Shown: positions 17,717 through 28,255, counted from the stretch's first letter. The stretch is 64,000 bases of DNA from Sphingomonadaceae bacterium (GCA_025359445.1 JANYGB010000038.1:1-64000); one strand, 5' to 3'. Program-made: numbers and translations. The notes: generated by a model from the sequence alone, not told the origin.

Positions 17717-19462
17717 CTACATTTCCTCCACGGCCTCCACGCCCAGCAGGGCGAGGCCGTTCTTAATTAACTGCCCGATTTGCGCGGCAAGATAAAGCCT
17801 TGCGCCGGTCAGATCGGCATCTTGTGCCACGATGAAGCGCTTTTCGGGCCGATCATTGCCGACATTCCAATAGGCATGCAACGCCCCCGCGAGCTCATAC
17901 AGATAGAACGCCACCCGGTGCGGTTCGCGCGCCGCCGCCGCTGCTTCAATCAGGCGCGGGAACTGCGCGCCGAGCTTGATCAGCTCAAGCTCTTCTTCGC
18001 CAAGCCGCTCAATCGCTGCATCCGATGGCGCAAACCCGGCCTCGGCGCCCTTGCGCAAGGTCGAGCGGATTCGGGCGTGCGCGTACTGCACATAGAACAC
18101 CGGGTTATCTTTGCTCGCCTCGACCACCTTGGCGAAATCGAAGTCCATCTGCGCCTCGGGCTTGCGGGTCAGCATGGTGAAGCGGACGACGTCCTTGCCC
18201 ACTTCCTGCACCACATCGGCCAGCGTCACGAAGTTGCCCGACCGCTTGGACATCTTGACCGGCTCGCCGTTGCGGAGCAGCTGGACCATCTGCACGATCT
18301 TGATCTCGAACGGTTTTTCTTTGCCCGCGCCCAGAGTGAGAGCAGCCACCGCAGCCTTGATCCGCTTGACCGTGCCGGCATGGTCCGCGCCCCAGATATC
18401 GACCAAGGCATCGGCTTTTTCAGCCTTCTGAAAGTGGTAAGCGAGGTCGGCACCGAAATAGGTCCACGATCCGTCGCTCTTCCTGATCGGGCGGTCCTGA
18501 TCGTCGCCGAACTTGGTCGAGCGGAACAGCGGCAGCTCGACCGGCTCCCAGTCTTCGATGGTTTTGCCCTTGGGCGCTTCGAGCACGCCGTCATAAACCA
18601 GATCGTGCGCGCGCAGCCACGCCTCGGCCTCCTCGGGCTTGCCCGCCGCCTGCAATTCAGCTTCGGACGAGAACAGATCGTGGTGGATGCCGAGCAGGGC
18701 AAGGTCGGCCTTGATCATCACCAGCATCGCCGCGACGGCGCGCGTGCGGAACGGCGCGAGCCAATCGCTTTCGGGCGCGGAAGTGTACTTGTCGCCGAAT
18801 TCGGCAGCTAGTTCTTGCGCTACCTGGACGAGGTATTCGCCCGGATAGAGCCCCTCAGGGATGTTCCCAACGTCCTCGCCCAGCGCTTCGCGGTACCGCA
18901 TATGAACCGAGCGCGCGAGCACATCGACCTGCCCGCCGGCATCGTTGACGTAGTATTCGCGGGTCACCTTGTGGCCGGCAAATTCGAGCAAGGTCGCCAG
19001 CGCATCGCCGACCACTGCGCCGCGGCAGTGGCCCATGTGCATCGGCCCAGTCGGATTGGCCGAGACGTATTCGACGTTGACCATCTTGCCGCTGCCCATC
19101 GCGGAACGACCGTAATCGCCGCCCAGTGCAGCAATGGCGCGCAGCTCAGTTAGCCATGCAGAGGCATCAATCCGCAGGTTGATAAAACCGGGACCGGCGA
19201 TTTCGGCGCTGGTCACTTCGGGCAGTTTGGTCAGTTCGCCGACCAACGCCTCGGCCAGTGCGCGCGGATTGGTGCCGGCGGGCTTGGCCAGCACCATCGC
19301 GGCGTTGGTGGCGAGATCGCCATGGCTCGAATCGCGCGGCGGCTCGACCGCGACGTTGGCACGGTTAAGCCCCGGCGGCAGCGTCCCCGCCGCCTCCAGC
19401 GCATCGAGCGCGGCGGCGATATGCCCGGCAAAGGCGGCGTGGAGCGTAGTGGCATCGGTCAT
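17717..19462 (-). CDS. argS: Arginyl-tRNA synthetase
   Basis: 581 residues, full length. Class I synthetase that charges tRNA-Arg. The HIGH-type motif is in ANPTGPMHMGHCRGAVVGD, and the KMSKS equivalent is KMSKRSGNFV. The N-terminal Add-1 domain and the C-terminal DALR anticodon-binding domain (YAHARIRSTLRKG to LLGVEAVEEM) are both present. It heads the argS-SPOR-nagZ-scpA-scpB run, and its promoter region contains the inverted repeat at 19539-19678. Confidence 0.97.
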   Translation of the reverse strand: MTDATTLHAAFAGHIAAALDALEAAGTLPPGLNRANVAVEPPRDSSHGDLATNAAMVLAKPAGTNPRALAEALVGELTKLPEVTSAEIAGPGFINLRIDASAWLTELRAIAALGGDYGRSAMGSGKMVNVEYVSANPTGPMHMGHCRGAVVGDALATLLEFAGHKVTREYYVNDAGGQVDVLARSVHMRYREALGEDVGNIPEGLYPGEYLVQVAQELAAEFGDKYTSAPESDWLAPFRTRAVAAMLVMIKADLALLGIHHDLFSSEAELQAAGKPEEAEAWLRAHDLVYDGVLEAPKGKTIEDWEPVELPLFRSTKFGDDQDRPIRKSDGSWTYFGADLAYHFQKAEKADALVDIWGADHAGTVKRIKAAVAALTLGAGKEKPFEIKIVQMVQLLRNGEPVKMSKRSGNFVTLADVVQEVGKDVVRFTMLTRKPEAQMDFDFAKVVEASKDNPVFYVQYAHARIRSTLRKGAEAGFAPSDAAIERLGEEELELIKLGAQFPRLIEAAAAAREPHRVAFYLYELAGALHAYWNVGNDRPEKRFIVAQDADLTGARLYLAAQIGQLIKNGLALLGVEAVEEM

Positions 19463-19538
19463 GCCGCGCCGGTTAGCCTGTTTGGGGCGCGTTGCAAATC
19501 CTCGGAAAGACCGAGCACCGCCCGCCTTTCCCTTAACC

Positions 19539-19678
19539 CGTCACCCTGAACTCGTTTCAGGGCCCAGTTCTCCTCGCGACTAGGCCGCGCATGAACGGAC
19601 CTGGCTTTGCCGTCATCGCTTGGCAGGAAAGTTTCTGGTTTGTGGCACGATGGGCCCTGAAACAAGTTCAGGGTGACG
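19539..19678. repeat. Long-armed inverted repeat
   Basis: Arms 19539-19566 and 19651-19678 are 28 bases and pair with a single mismatch; 84 bases separate them. The arm begins CGTCACCCTGAACT and ends TTTCAGGGCCCA. It occupies most of the 253-base gap between argS and a lipoprotein gene and matches a class of intergenic repeats common in sphingomonads. Confidence 0.9.
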
Positions 19679-19715
19679 ATGGATTTAGGTTAGCGGGACT
19701 GCGCCCCCAACCACT

Positions 19716-20366
19716 TTACCGCGTCGCGTTATAGGTCAGCTGGTCCTGGCTGAGCTGGAAGCCGACCAGCACATCGAACGTCGCCCGCGCGATTGCGGCC
19801 TTGACGTCGGGCTGGGCGAGCGGATCGATCGCAGCATCTTCCTGGCCCGCGCGGCGTTTGCGGGTGATGCGCTCACGGATATCCTGCGGCAACGTGGCCT
19901 CGGCCTTATCAACATAAGCTCCGCCCTGCCCGGTGGCCGAGGCACGATCCTGCCCATCGGAAAAGACCAGCGAAACCTGCCCGACCCGCTTGGAAATAAC
20001 TGCCTTGCCGCCACGCAGCACCACCACATAAAACGGCAGGGTTACTGTGCGCGCGCCGCGGGTATCGGTGCGGCGGCCCTGAACGTTAAAGCTGACATTG
20101 GTGAAGACCTTGGCGCCGGTGTCGTTGCACTGGCTGCGCACATTGGTCATCGCGGCGACCACGTCGATGTTGTTCGCGGTGGTATCACCGGGCACGCGGA
20201 AGGTGGTCACATCGCCGGTATTCTGGGGAATCCCGACCGCTGCGCACTGGCTGCGCACTGCGCTGATGCCAACGCCGTCATCGACCACAATATCGCCGGT
20301 CGACTTGCAGCCCGCGAGCAGGGCGCCCAAGGCAATGGCGGAAATCAGGCGGGTGCGAGCAATCAT
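19716..20366 (-). CDS. Conserved lipoprotein, unknown function
   Basis: 216 residues from the ATG at 20366. Lipoprotein signal with lipobox LLAGC (lipidated Cys20). The remaining sequence is a predicted beta-rich domain with two short similar segments, AVRSQCAAVGI and NVRSQCNDTGAK, each with one Cys, that may pair. A C-terminal part has PLAQPDVKAAIARATFDVLVGFQLS. It is not one of the named families known to me but looks like a protein conserved in sphingomonads. Divergent from ispH with a 79-base shared promoter region. Confidence 0.75.
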   Translation of the reverse strand: MIARTRLISAIALGALLAGCKSTGDIVVDDGVGISAVRSQCAAVGIPQNTGDVTTFRVPGDTTANNIDVVAAMTNVRSQCNDTGAKVFTNVSFNVQGRRTDTRGARTVTLPFYVVVLRGGKAVISKRVGQVSLVFSDGQDRASATGQGGAYVDKAEATLPQDIRERITRKRRAGQEDAAIDPLAQPDVKAAIARATFDVLVGFQLSQDQLTYNATR

Positions 20367-20445
20367 TGGGACGTCCTTGGAATATGCTGTGATCTTGCTG
20401 TGCATGCCCTAGCGGCGCGATTGGCAAAGCGCTAGAGGCCGCTTG

Positions 20446-21408
20446 ATGAACGCCATATTGCCAGATGCCGATTTGCTCCCACTGCGCCTGTTACTCGCCG
20501 CGCCGCGCGGTTTTTGCGCCGGGGTCGACCGCGCGATCGAGATCGTCGATCTGGCGCTGCAGCGCTATGGCGCGCCGGTCTTCGTGCGCCACGAGATCGT
20601 CCACAACCGTTTCGTGGTCGATAGCCTCAAAGCCAAAGGCGCGGTCTTTGTTGAGGAGCTTGACGAGGTTCCCGATGGCGCCCCGGTGGTGTTCAGCGCG
20701 CATGGGGTGCCCAAATCGGTCCCCGCCGCCGCCACCACCCGCGGGCTCGACTGGCTCGATGCGACCTGCCCGCTGGTCAGCAAAGTTCACCGCCAGGCCG
20801 AACGCCAGATCGAGGCCGGACGGCATATCGTGTTCATCGGCCACAAGGGCCATCCCGAAGTGATCGGAACGCTGGGCCAAGTTCCCGAAGGCACCATCAC
20901 ACTGGTTGAGACGGTCGGCGACGTTGCGGGTCTGGATTTTGCCGCCGATGCGCCGCTTGCATTCCTGACGCAAACCACGTTGTCGGTCGATGATACGGCC
21001 GAGATCGTCACCGCTTTGCGCGCGCGCTTTCCGCAAATCGTCGGGCCTAAGGCTGAGGACATCTGCTACGCTACCTCGAACCGGCAAGCTGCGGTCAAGG
21101 TCATCGCGCCGCAATGCCAGCTGGTGCTGGTGATCGGAGCGCCCAACAGCTCGAACTCGGTGCGGCTGGTGGAAGTGGCCGAGCGCTGCGGCGCGCAGGC
21201 CCGGCTGGTGCAGCGCGGCGACGAGATCGAGGCGGGCTGGCTCGATGGGGTCGAAGTGCTGGGCCTTACTGCCGGGGCTTCCGCGCCTGAAGAGTTGATT
21301 CAAGAAGTGATCGCCCGGATTGGACAATTCCGCGAGGTGACGGTCGAGCAGGTCATCACCGCCGAGGAAAAGGTGATCTTCAAGCTCCCGCGCCAGCTGA
21401 CCGACTGA
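20446..21408 (+). CDS. ispH: 4-hydroxy-3-methylbut-2-enyl diphosphate reductase
   Basis: 320 residues. Last step of the MEP isoprenoid pathway, giving IPP and DMAPP, with a [4Fe-4S] cluster. All three cluster cysteines are seen: Cys24 (RGFCAGV), Cys108 (DATCPLV) and Cys207 ([10 protein letters not shown]). Also the catalytic region GAPNSSNS and [11 protein letters not shown]. The ATG at 20446 is used; a TTG precedes it. The stop overlaps the thrB start by one base (TGATG). Confidence 0.97.
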   Translation: MNAILPDADLLPLRLLLAAPRGFCAGVDRAIEIVDLALQRYGAPVFVRHEIVHNRFVVDSLKAKGAVFVEELDEVPDGAPVVFSAHGVPKSVPAAATTRGLDWLDATCPLVSKVHRQAERQIEAGRHIVFIGHKGHPEVIGTLGQVPEGTITLVETVGDVAGLDFAADAPLAFLTQTTLSVDDTAEIVTALRARFPQIVGPKAEDICYATSNRQAAVKVIAPQCQLVLVIGAPNSSNSVRLVEVAERCGAQARLVQRGDEIEAGWLDGVEVLGLTAGASAPEELIQEVIARIGQFREVTVEQVITAEEKVIFKLPRQLTD

Positions 21409-22391
21409 TGGCGGTCTATACCCAGCTGGGCGCCGAAGCGCTGGCCGAGCTGATCGGCGCGTTCGACGTCGGCGAACTGCGCATGGCCAAGGGCATCGCC
21501 GAGGGTGTCTCCAACAGCAACTGGCTGATCGAAACCAGCGGCAGCAATGGCAGCGGTACGCGGTTTATCCTGACGATGTACGAATACCGGATCGAGCTTG
21601 AGGACCTGCCGTTCTTCCTGTCCTTGCTCGATCATCTGGCGGCCAAGGGCTGCGCCGTGCCGCGCACCATTCATGACCGCTCGGGCGCGCTGTACCGGAT
21701 GATCGGCGACAAGGCGGTGGCGCTGATCGAATTCCTGCCGGGCGTTTCGGTGAGCGTCCCCACCCCGGCGCAGGCCCGCGCGGTCGGCGGTGCGCTGGCG
21801 CAGTTGCATCTGGCGGCGGCGGATTTTGCGGGCGAGCGAGCGAACGGGATGGATCTCGCCGAATGGCAGCGGCTTGCGGCGGAATGCGGAGCAGAGGGAT
21901 TGCGCGCAATCGACCCGGAGCTGGCCGATCTGGTCGCGCGCGAGCTGCCGTTGCTCGCCGCCGACTGGCCGCAAGACCTGCCGCGCGGGGTAATTCACGC
22001 CGATCTGTTCACCGACAATGTGCTGATGCTGGGCAGCAAAGTGACCGGGCTGATCGACTTCTATTTCGCCTGCAGCGACGTGATCGCCTACGATGTCGCG
22101 GTGACTCACGCTGCGTGGTGTTTCGACAATGACGGCCGCAATTTCTCGCCCGCGCTGTCTGCGGCACTGCTCGCCGGATACGAGGACGTGCGTCCACTGA
22201 GCCCGGCCGAACGCGCCGCCCTGCCCATCCTCGCACGTGGCGCAGCATTGCGCTTCACGATGAGCCGGGCCTTCGACTGGCTTAACACGCCGGCGGACGC
22301 GCTGGTGGTGCGCAAGGACCCGCTGGCCTTCGCCCGGCGGCTCGAATTTTACGCCGATCCGGCCAATGCAGGACTGTTCGATCAATCATGA
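21408..22391 (+). CDS. thrB: Homoserine kinase (ThrB2 type)
   Basis: 327 residues. Phosphorylates homoserine in threonine synthesis. It belongs to the aminoglycoside-phosphotransferase-like fold, not the GHMP fold of enteric Thr[14 protein letters not shown] lead ([11 protein letters not shown]), the catalytic loop [13 protein letters not shown] and the metal motif [11 protein letters not shown]. The alphaproteobacterial length is normal. Sits between ispH and rnhA with overlapping junctions on both sides. Confidence 0.94.
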   Translation: MAVYTQLGAEALAELIGAFDVGELRMAKGIAEGVSNSNWLIETSGSNGSGTRFILTMYEYRIELEDLPFFLSLLDHLAAKGCAVPRTIHDRSGALYRMIGDKAVALIEFLPGVSVSVPTPAQARAVGGALAQLHLAAADFAGERANGMDLAEWQRLAAECGAEGLRAIDPELADLVARELPLLAADWPQDLPRGVIHADLFTDNVLMLGSKVTGLIDFYFACSDVIAYDVAVTHAAWCFDNDGRNFSPALSAALLAGYEDVRPLSPAERAALPILARGAALRFTMSRAFDWLNTPADALVVRKDPLAFARRLEFYADPANAGLFDQS

Positions 22392-22822
22392 AGCAAGTGG
22401 CAATTTATACCGACGGGGCCTGCAAGGGGAACCCCGGCCCGGGCGGCTGGGGTGCAGTGCTGCGGATGGGCGGCCATGAAAAGGAGCTGTCCGGCGGCGC
22501 GCCTGCGACCACCAACAACCGGATGGAACTGACCGCAGTGATCGAGGCATTGCGCGCGCTCAACAGCCCGTGCGATGTCGCGCTGCATACCGACAGCCGC
22601 TATGTGATCGACGGGATCACCAAGTGGATTTTCGGCTGGCAGAAAAACGGCTGGAAGAACGCGGCCAAGAAGCCGGTGCTCAACATCGATCTGTGGCTTG
22701 CGCTGATCGAGGCGAAGCGCGATCACAAGGTCGGCTGGCATTGGGTCAAAGGCCACTCAGGTCATCCCGAAAATGAACGCGCCGATAAACTCGCCAGCGA
22801 TGCGGCGCTAACCGCGGCCTAA
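22388..22822 (+). CDS. rnhA: Ribonuclease HI
   Basis: 144 residues. Cuts RNA in RNA-DNA hybrids. The four acidic catalytic residues are in [14 protein letters not shown] (Asp9), [24 protein letters not shown] and ENERADKLA; the basic handle [19 protein letters not shown] is present. Overlaps thrB by 4 bases (ATGA). Its stop shares CTAA with the convergent oxidoreductase gene. Confidence 0.97.
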   Translation: MKQVAIYTDGACKGNPGPGGWGAVLRMGGHEKELSGGAPATTNNRMELTAVIEALRALNSPCDVALHTDSRYVIDGITKWIFGWQKNGWKNAAKKPVLNIDLWLALIEAKRDHKVGWHWVKGHSGHPENERADKLASDAALTAA

Positions 22823-23895
22823 CGCAGCCTTTCGGGACCGTAAGGCGCAGGATCGATTGTACCGCCTGGTTGGTCCAGCAACAGCCGCAGCGCGAGGTCA
22901 GCGGTAGCGGGCGCAGTCTGGATCCCGAAGCCGCCCTGCCCAGCAAACCAGAAGAAGCGCGGCGCTGCGGGATCAAACCCGTAAACCGGCAGCCGGTCAG
23001 GCGCGAAACTGCGCAGGCCCGCCCACTTGTGCTCAAGCGCGGCAATCGGCCAGTCGATGACCTGTTCAAACCGGTCAATTGCAGTCGCCACATCTATTTC
23101 ATCGGGCGCAGCATCACACGGCGGACTAGGCACTTCGTCGTGCGGGCTGAGCCACAAATTCCCGCTCTCGGGCTTGAAATAGAAGCTGCCGTCGAACGCC
23201 ATTACCAGCGGCAGATCGGCGGGGACCGGAGTAGCCATGCGCAATTGCGCCACCGTCCGGCGATAAGGCGCTATCCCCAGCGGCTGGACGTCGCAGCGCT
23301 GCGCCACCCGATCGGCCCATGCTCCGGCGGCATTGATCAGCACGCTCGCAGTAGTGGTACGCCCGTCAGCCATGGTCAACTTCCAGCCCTCACCCTGCCG
23401 ATCGGCGCGAACAAGTTCGGCGCGCAGCCACACGTCCGCGCCGCCGCGAGCAGCTTGCGCGAGGTACAATTGGTGCAACCTCGCAACATCGATGTCACGG
23501 CAATCGGGTTCGTAAGCGCCGCAGGTCCATGCGGGTTTCAACCCCGGCAGACGTGCCTCGATCGCTGCCCGGTCGAGTTCATCGACCCGCACCCCTAACG
23601 CTTCGAACGTGCGGGCAAATTCAGCCAGGCCTGCGGCTTCTTCAGCGCGCGCCAAGGTCAGCCCGCCACGATCGGTGAGCAGGTCATGCTCCTCAAGGAA
23701 CGCAAACGACGCTGTGGTCAGCGGCTGCACCAAAGGCCCGCCGTAGCTTTCGGTCCAGAACGCGGCTGAGCGCCCGGTGGAATGATAGCCGGCGCGGTCC
23801 TCGGCTTCGAGCACCAGCACCTTGGCATGCGGCGCGAGGCCAGCGGCGAGCGAGGTTCCGGCAATCCCCGCACCGATGATCACAAAGTCGTACAT
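22819..23895 (-). CDS. FAD-dependent oxidoreductase (D-amino-acid oxidase-like)
   Basis: 358 residues from the ATG at 23895. The FAD-binding motif [16 protein letters not shown] begins at residue 5, with a second-strand acidic [18 protein letters not shown]-family features: [13 protein letters not shown] and the C-terminal [14 protein letters not shown]. The [13 protein letters not shown] segment resembles the FAD-attached glycine/D-amino-acid oxidoreductases of alphaproteobacteria. Substrate unknown. It begins 5 bases after the hydrolase gene stop, so they form a pair, and its 3' end overlaps rnhA by 4 bases. Confidence 0.88.
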   Translation of the reverse strand: MYDFVIIGAGIAGTSLAAGLAPHAKVLVLEAEDRAGYHSTGRSAAFWTESYGGPLVQPLTTASFAFLEEHDLLTDRGGLTLARAEEAAGLAEFARTFEALGVRVDELDRAAIEARLPGLKPAWTCGAYEPDCRDIDVARLHQLYLAQAARGGADVWLRAELVRADRQGEGWKLTMADGRTTTASVLINAAGAWADRVAQRCDVQPLGIAPYRRTVAQLRMATPVPADLPLVMAFDGSFYFKPESGNLWLSPHDEVPSPPCDAAPDEIDVATAIDRFEQVIDWPIAALEHKWAGLRSFAPDRLPVYGFDPAAPRFFWFAGQGGFGIQTAPATADLALRLLLDQPGGTIDPAPYGPERLR

Positions 23896-23900
23896 CAGCG

Positions 23901-24860
23901 TCAACCAGCAGCAATGCGTTTCATGAACGCATCACAAGCCCTAAGCGCACGGCTGCGCACGGGATCGCTTTCGCGCAGGATTTCGTGGTGCGCCTCGATC
24001 CCGAAGTGCAGCAGTTCGCAATCGCCCAGCCGGGTCGCTGCCTTGGCAATGGCCGGCCACGCGACCAGCTTGTCGGTATCGGTGCCGAGCATCAGTACCG
24101 GCAGTTTAACCTTTTCGAGCACACCCGGCGCGGCCATCAGCCGCATCGAAGCATAGCCGCGTTCAACCCAACCCCAGCTGCCCGGACCCATCACCAGTTC
24201 AGGGCGATGATCGCGCCACCACAGCTCGTCGGCATAGCGCGCCGCATCGTGCGTCAGCAGATGCGCCCGTGCCGCAGGGACTGCACCGGGCTTTTCGCTC
24301 CACTTCCACGCCGGACGGCGCGAATCGCCGAGCGCTTTCATCGCTTTGGCGGCAAGATGCATCACCGCGTCGGGCAGTACGCTCGAGGTAAAGCCCAGCA
24401 TCGGCGCGGACAGGATCAGCCCGGCAGGCTCGATCTGGCTTTCAGCCACCGCGCGCAGCACCAGATGCCCGCCCATCGAATGCCCGGCGATCATGTGCGG
24501 TCCGGGCGTTTCGGCCTGCCATATCCGCCAGAGGTGCGTCAGATCTTCAACCCAAGTGGCGAAATCGTCGATGTGCCCGGTTACCGCGTCAGTCCCGAGC
24601 CGGCCCGACCCAGCCTGCCCGCGCCAGTCGCTGGCTGTCACTTGCCAGCCTTCGCCGGCCCAATGTCCCAAAGTTTCGAGGTACTTCTCGTAGAAGTCAC
24701 CACGGCCCGGAAGGAACAGGATCGAACCTTTGGCCGCTTCCGCAGGCGCTGGCCAATCGATCCGCCGGATCGCCCAACCGTCCGCTGCTCGCCAGCGGCT
24801 TTCGAGCACGCCTTCAGGGATCGCGCGGCGGACTGCAACAGGCTCGGCTGCTAAATTCAT
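23901..24860 (-). CDS. Alpha/beta hydrolase, lysophospholipase-like
   Basis: 319 residues from the ATG at 24860. Serine hydrolase with the nucleophile in AGHSMGGHLVLRA, the acid in LMLGTDTDKLV and the His in FGIEAHHEIL. The pattern SDWRGQAGSGRLG and overall order match the PldB/monoacylglycerol lipase group, so it probably cleaves lysophospholipids or monoglycerides. No signal peptide. Paired with the FAD oxidoreductase gene downstream. Confidence 0.88.
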   Translation of the reverse strand: MNLAAEPVAVRRAIPEGVLESRWRAADGWAIRRIDWPAPAEAAKGSILFLPGRGDFYEKYLETLGHWAGEGWQVTASDWRGQAGSGRLGTDAVTGHIDDFATWVEDLTHLWRIWQAETPGPHMIAGHSMGGHLVLRAVAESQIEPAGLILSAPMLGFTSSVLPDAVMHLAAKAMKALGDSRRPAWKWSEKPGAVPAARAHLLTHDAARYADELWWRDHRPELVMGPGSWGWVERGYASMRLMAAPGVLEKVKLPVLMLGTDTDKLVAWPAIAKAATRLGDCELLHFGIEAHHEILRESDPVRSRALRACDAFMKRIAAG

Positions 24861-24958
24861 TTGGCTAATTTGAGCCTCTCGCCACTGGTTACTATTTGGT
24901 AAGTCATGCTCTTTACACACCCCCTCAAGGGAGCTGGTCAGCGACCGGGGGGGCGACA

Positions 24959-25459
24959 ATGCCGGACATCGAGTTTCGTTACCTATTGCTGGGTGCATTG
25001 GCAATCGCGCTGCTTTTCGCAGCTTTCACCGACATTCGCCGCCGCCAGATCGACAACTGGCTGAACGCGGCCATCGCCGCCGGGGCTCCACTGTATTGGT
25101 GGGCGAGCGGTCTGGCGCTGTGGCCCGATGTGGCCTGGCAGGTCGGCGTTGCGGCAATAACCCTGATTATTCTTGCAGTTCTGTTCGCCATGCGCGCGAT
25201 GGGCGGCGGCGACGTCAAGCTGCTGACCGTGCTCGCGTTGTGGATCCAGCCGCTGTGGTTCGTGCGCCTGGTCATCGGCATGGCGTTGATCGGCGGCGTG
25301 CTCACTCTGGTGCTGGGCGCGTGGCACGTCATTCGCCGCCGCCGTGACAAGCTCGCCGTGCCTTACGGCGTGGCTATTTCAAGTGCCGCCTTGTGGGTGC
25401 TCGCACTCCAATTCGTTCCCGCATTATCCGGTGCCGTCTATTCGGGCGGGGCGGGGTGA
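24959..25459 (+). CDS. cpaA: Prepilin peptidase CpaA (A24)
   Basis: 166 residues, several membrane segments. The aspartic peptidase active sites are in FAAFTDIRRRQI (first Asp) and MRAMGGGDVKLL (second Asp, the G-G-G-D signature). It processes Flp pre-pilins at the inner membrane. First gene of the Tad locus, followed by cpaB after 71 bases. Confidence 0.93.
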   Translation: MPDIEFRYLLLGALAIALLFAAFTDIRRRQIDNWLNAAIAAGAPLYWWASGLALWPDVAWQVGVAAITLIILAVLFAMRAMGGGDVKLLTVLALWIQPLWFVRLVIGMALIGGVLTLVLGAWHVIRRRRDKLAVPYGVAISSAALWVLALQFVPALSGAVYSGGAG

Positions 25460-25530
25460 ACCAGATTTTAACCAGTTTACCCGATTAAGCACATACATAG
25501 TTCGGGACTTTCTAGGGGGCTTGTTTAGCC

Positions 25531-26586
25531 ATGGATAAAAAGAAGCTGATGCTGTTGCTTGGGGCGCTGGTCATTGCGATCGGTACCGCCATGGCTGCTC
25601 GGAGCCTGTTCATCGGAGCCAGCGCTCCGAAGGCCGACGCCGCGCAGGTGCCAAAAGGCCCAAAGGTTCTGGTCGCTCAGCGCGCCTTGCCGGTGGGAAC
25701 CATCGTAACCGCAGATTCGGTCGCCTTCCAGGCATGGCCCAAGGAAATGGTGCAGGACGCTTACTTCATCGACGGCGAGGCCGACATGAACAAGTTGCTC
25801 GGCACCGTAGTGCGCTATCCGATCACTGCCGGGCAGCCGGTAACGCAAGGCGGCCTGGTTGCTCCTGGTGATCGCGGCTTCCTGGCTGCTGCTCTGGGGG
25901 CCGGTATGCGTGCCGTGACGATCCCGGTGTCGGCCAAGACCGGCGTTGGTGGCTTCGTCTTCCCGGGCGACCATGTCGACCTGTTGCTGACCCAGACCGT
26001 GCCGAGCCAGGATACCGGCCAGCCGCTCAAGGCAACCGAGACCTTTCTGCGCAATGTCCGCGTGCTGGCAACTGACCAATCGACCGAGACAACCGTTGAA
26101 GAAGGCAAGACCGTGGTCCGCGCCTTCCAAACCGTAACGCTGGAAGTCACGCCCAAGATGGCCGAAAAAATCCAGGTTGCAGAAACCGTGGGGACGCTCA
26201 GCCTGGCGCTGCGCAGCCTAGCCGACAACCAGAGCGAGCTTGATCAGGCAATCGCCAACGGAACGCTCAAAATTCCGGCCGGTGCGACCAAGGATCAGGA
26301 AGAAAAGTTCATGGCCGATGCCGCTAACCGCCCGACAGACGGTGGCACCACGTTCGTCACCGGTGGCGACGTTTCTCGCTTTCAGCGCCGCACCGCGCCC
26401 AGCCCTGAACGCAGTGCACAAATGATCGCCTCGAACTATGCCAACATGATGGGCAACCGGGGCAGAATGCAACCAACCTATACGCCCCCCGCCAGCAGCG
26501 GCCCTGTTGTCAGCTACAAGTCATCGGCGGTCGTCCGGGTGACCCGCGGCAAGACTACCACTGCCGAACCGGTTGGAGGGAACTGA
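25531..26586 (+). CDS. cpaB: Flp pilus assembly protein CpaB
   Basis: 351 residues. N-terminal membrane anchor (LMLLLGALVIAIGTAMAARSLF), then an SAF domain (VLVAQRALPVGTIVTADSV, about 46-108) and the RcpC-type domain with GMRAVTIPVSAKTGVGGFVFPGDHVDLLLT. CpaB/RcpC lines the periplasmic side of the Tad secretin. The C-terminal 100 residues are low-complexity. The stop lies one base before the cpaC ATG. Confidence 0.95.
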   Translation: MDKKKLMLLLGALVIAIGTAMAARSLFIGASAPKADAAQVPKGPKVLVAQRALPVGTIVTADSVAFQAWPKEMVQDAYFIDGEADMNKLLGTVVRYPITAGQPVTQGGLVAPGDRGFLAAALGAGMRAVTIPVSAKTGVGGFVFPGDHVDLLLTQTVPSQDTGQPLKATETFLRNVRVLATDQSTETTVEEGKTVVRAFQTVTLEVTPKMAEKIQVAETVGTLSLALRSLADNQSELDQAIANGTLKIPAGATKDQEEKFMADAANRPTDGGTTFVTGGDVSRFQRRTAPSPERSAQMIASNYANMMGNRGRMQPTYTPPASSGPVVSYKSSAVVRVTRGKTTTAEPVGGN

Positions 26587-26587
26587 C

Positions 26588-28243
26588 ATGCACACCCTTG
26601 CTCATCCCGCCCATACTGGTGCGAAGAAAGGCCCCGCGATGAAACGCCTTGCCATTACCCTGCTGTCGGCCGCCTGTGCGGTTGCTCCGCTGGCCCTCAT
26701 CTCCAACTCGGCAGCGCAGGCCCAAGGGGTCAGCCGCCCGGCTAACGATCTGGTGCTCTCGATCGGACGCGGCCAGTTGGTCACCGTCGCCGGAACCATG
26801 GCCGACGTCTTCGTGGCCAACGAGGCGGTTGCCGATGTTCAGGTCAAATCCGGTCACCAACTCTATGTCTTCGGCAAGGCCGGCGGCGAAACTACGATTT
26901 ACGCCAGCAACTCTGCCGGAGACGTGATCTGGTCGGCCAATGTCCGGGTCGGCTCGAACATCGATAGCGTCGACCAGATGCTGCATATGGCGATGCCCGA
27001 TGCCAAAATCACCGTTTCGACGATGGGCACCAACACCTTCTTGCTGACCGGCACCGTCGCCGCGCCGGAAGACGCAGCCGAGGCACAGCGTCTCGTCCAG
27101 GCCTTTGTCGGCAAGGAAGCCAATGTCATTACCCGGCTTAAAATGGCGACCCCGCTACAGGTTAACCTGCACGTCAAGTTCGCCGAGGTCAGCCGTTCGC
27201 TTATCCGCGATATTGGCACTAGCCTGACCAGCATCGATGGTTCGAGCGGTTTCAAGTTCGGCATCGGACAAGGCCGCTCGACCGGTACCGCTATCACGAC
27301 AGATCCCAACCTGCCGCTAGGAGTGGGTAATATTCCAAGCGGCTATACGCTCGATCCGGTCACCAATACCTTGGTTATCAAACCAGGCACCGCAGTTACA
27401 ACCGGAAGCGTTGGCACCACCCTTGCCGGATTGCTCAGCGTCGGCGGCCTCGATATCCTCGGCGCGCTTGATCTGGGTGAGCAAGTCGGGCTGGTCTCGA
27501 CCCTGTCTGAACCTAACCTCACCGCACTGTCTGGCGAGACAGCAGACTTCCTCGCAGGCGGTGAATATCCGATCCCGATCAGCCAGGGCCTCGGCACGAC
27601 TTCCATCGAGTACAAGCGTTTCGGGGTCAGCCTCTCTTATACTCCGACCGTGCTCTCGAACGGCCGCATTTCGATGCGCGTCCGGCCCGAAGTGTCCGAG
27701 CTGTCCAGCCAGGGCGCGATTACAATCAGCGGGTTCCAGGTACCGGCCCTGACCGTGCGCCGCGCCGAAACCACGGTGGAGCTGGGCTCGGGCCAAAGCT
27801 TCATGATTGCGGGCCTGATGAGCAACAGCTCGCAAAGTACCGTAAAGAAGATGCCCGGCGCGGGTGACATCCCGATCCTCGGCTCGCTGTTCCGCTCGAC
27901 TCACTTCCAGAAGGGCGAGAGCGAACTGGTCATCATCGTCACGCCGTATCTGGTTAACCCGGTTGACGCGAACGATATCAAGTTGCCGACCGACGGCTTC
28001 AAATCCGCCAATGTCGGGCAGCAGGTGTTCGGCAACATGCAGAGCGCAGGCCAGTCGGGCGCGGTTCGTCCGCATCCCACCTCGGCTCCGCAGCAGAACC
28101 CGAACGGGCCGCAGGTCGGCGAACTCGATGCCCCGGCGCGCGCGCCTGGCCCGCAGACTGCGAGCAGCAGCGGCGGCGACAAGGATGCCAAGAAAAAGAA
28201 AAAGGGCAGCGGCGACGTTGGCCCCGGCTTCAGCCTTAACTGA
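26588..28243 (+). CDS. cpaC: Type II/III secretin CpaC (RcpA)
   Basis: 551 residues from the ATG at 26588 with GGAGGGA 7 bases ahead; an ATG at 26639 also has an AAAGG site and would leave a plain signal peptide (MKRLAITLLSAACAVAPL), so either start is possible. Domains: pilus N-terminal domain with SIGRGQLVTVAGTMADVFVANEAVADV, a short BON-like region, and the secretin core with EPNLTALSGETADFLAGGEYPIP and LSYTPTVLSNGRISMRVRPEVSEL. It forms the outer-membrane ring for Flp pilus exit. A basic KKKKKG stretch closes the C-terminal tail. Confidence 0.95.
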   Translation: MHTLAHPAHTGAKKGPAMKRLAITLLSAACAVAPLALISNSAAQAQGVSRPANDLVLSIGRGQLVTVAGTMADVFVANEAVADVQVKSGHQLYVFGKAGGETTIYASNSAGDVIWSANVRVGSNIDSVDQMLHMAMPDAKITVSTMGTNTFLLTGTVAAPEDAAEAQRLVQAFVGKEANVITRLKMATPLQVNLHVKFAEVSRSLIRDIGTSLTSIDGSSGFKFGIGQGRSTGTAITTDPNLPLGVGNIPSGYTLDPVTNTLVIKPGTAVTTGSVGTTLAGLLSVGGLDILGALDLGEQVGLVSTLSEPNLTALSGETADFLAGGEYPIPISQGLGTTSIEYKRFGVSLSYTPTVLSNGRISMRVRPEVSELSSQGAITISGFQVPALTVRRAETTVELGSGQSFMIAGLMSNSSQSTVKKMPGAGDIPILGSLFRSTHFQKGESELVIIVTPYLVNPVDANDIKLPTDGFKSANVGQQVFGNMQSAGQSGAVRPHPTSAPQQNPNGPQVGELDAPARAPGPQTASSSGGDKDAKKKKKGSGDVGPGFSLN

Positions 28244-28255
28244 GAGGTGACGAAC

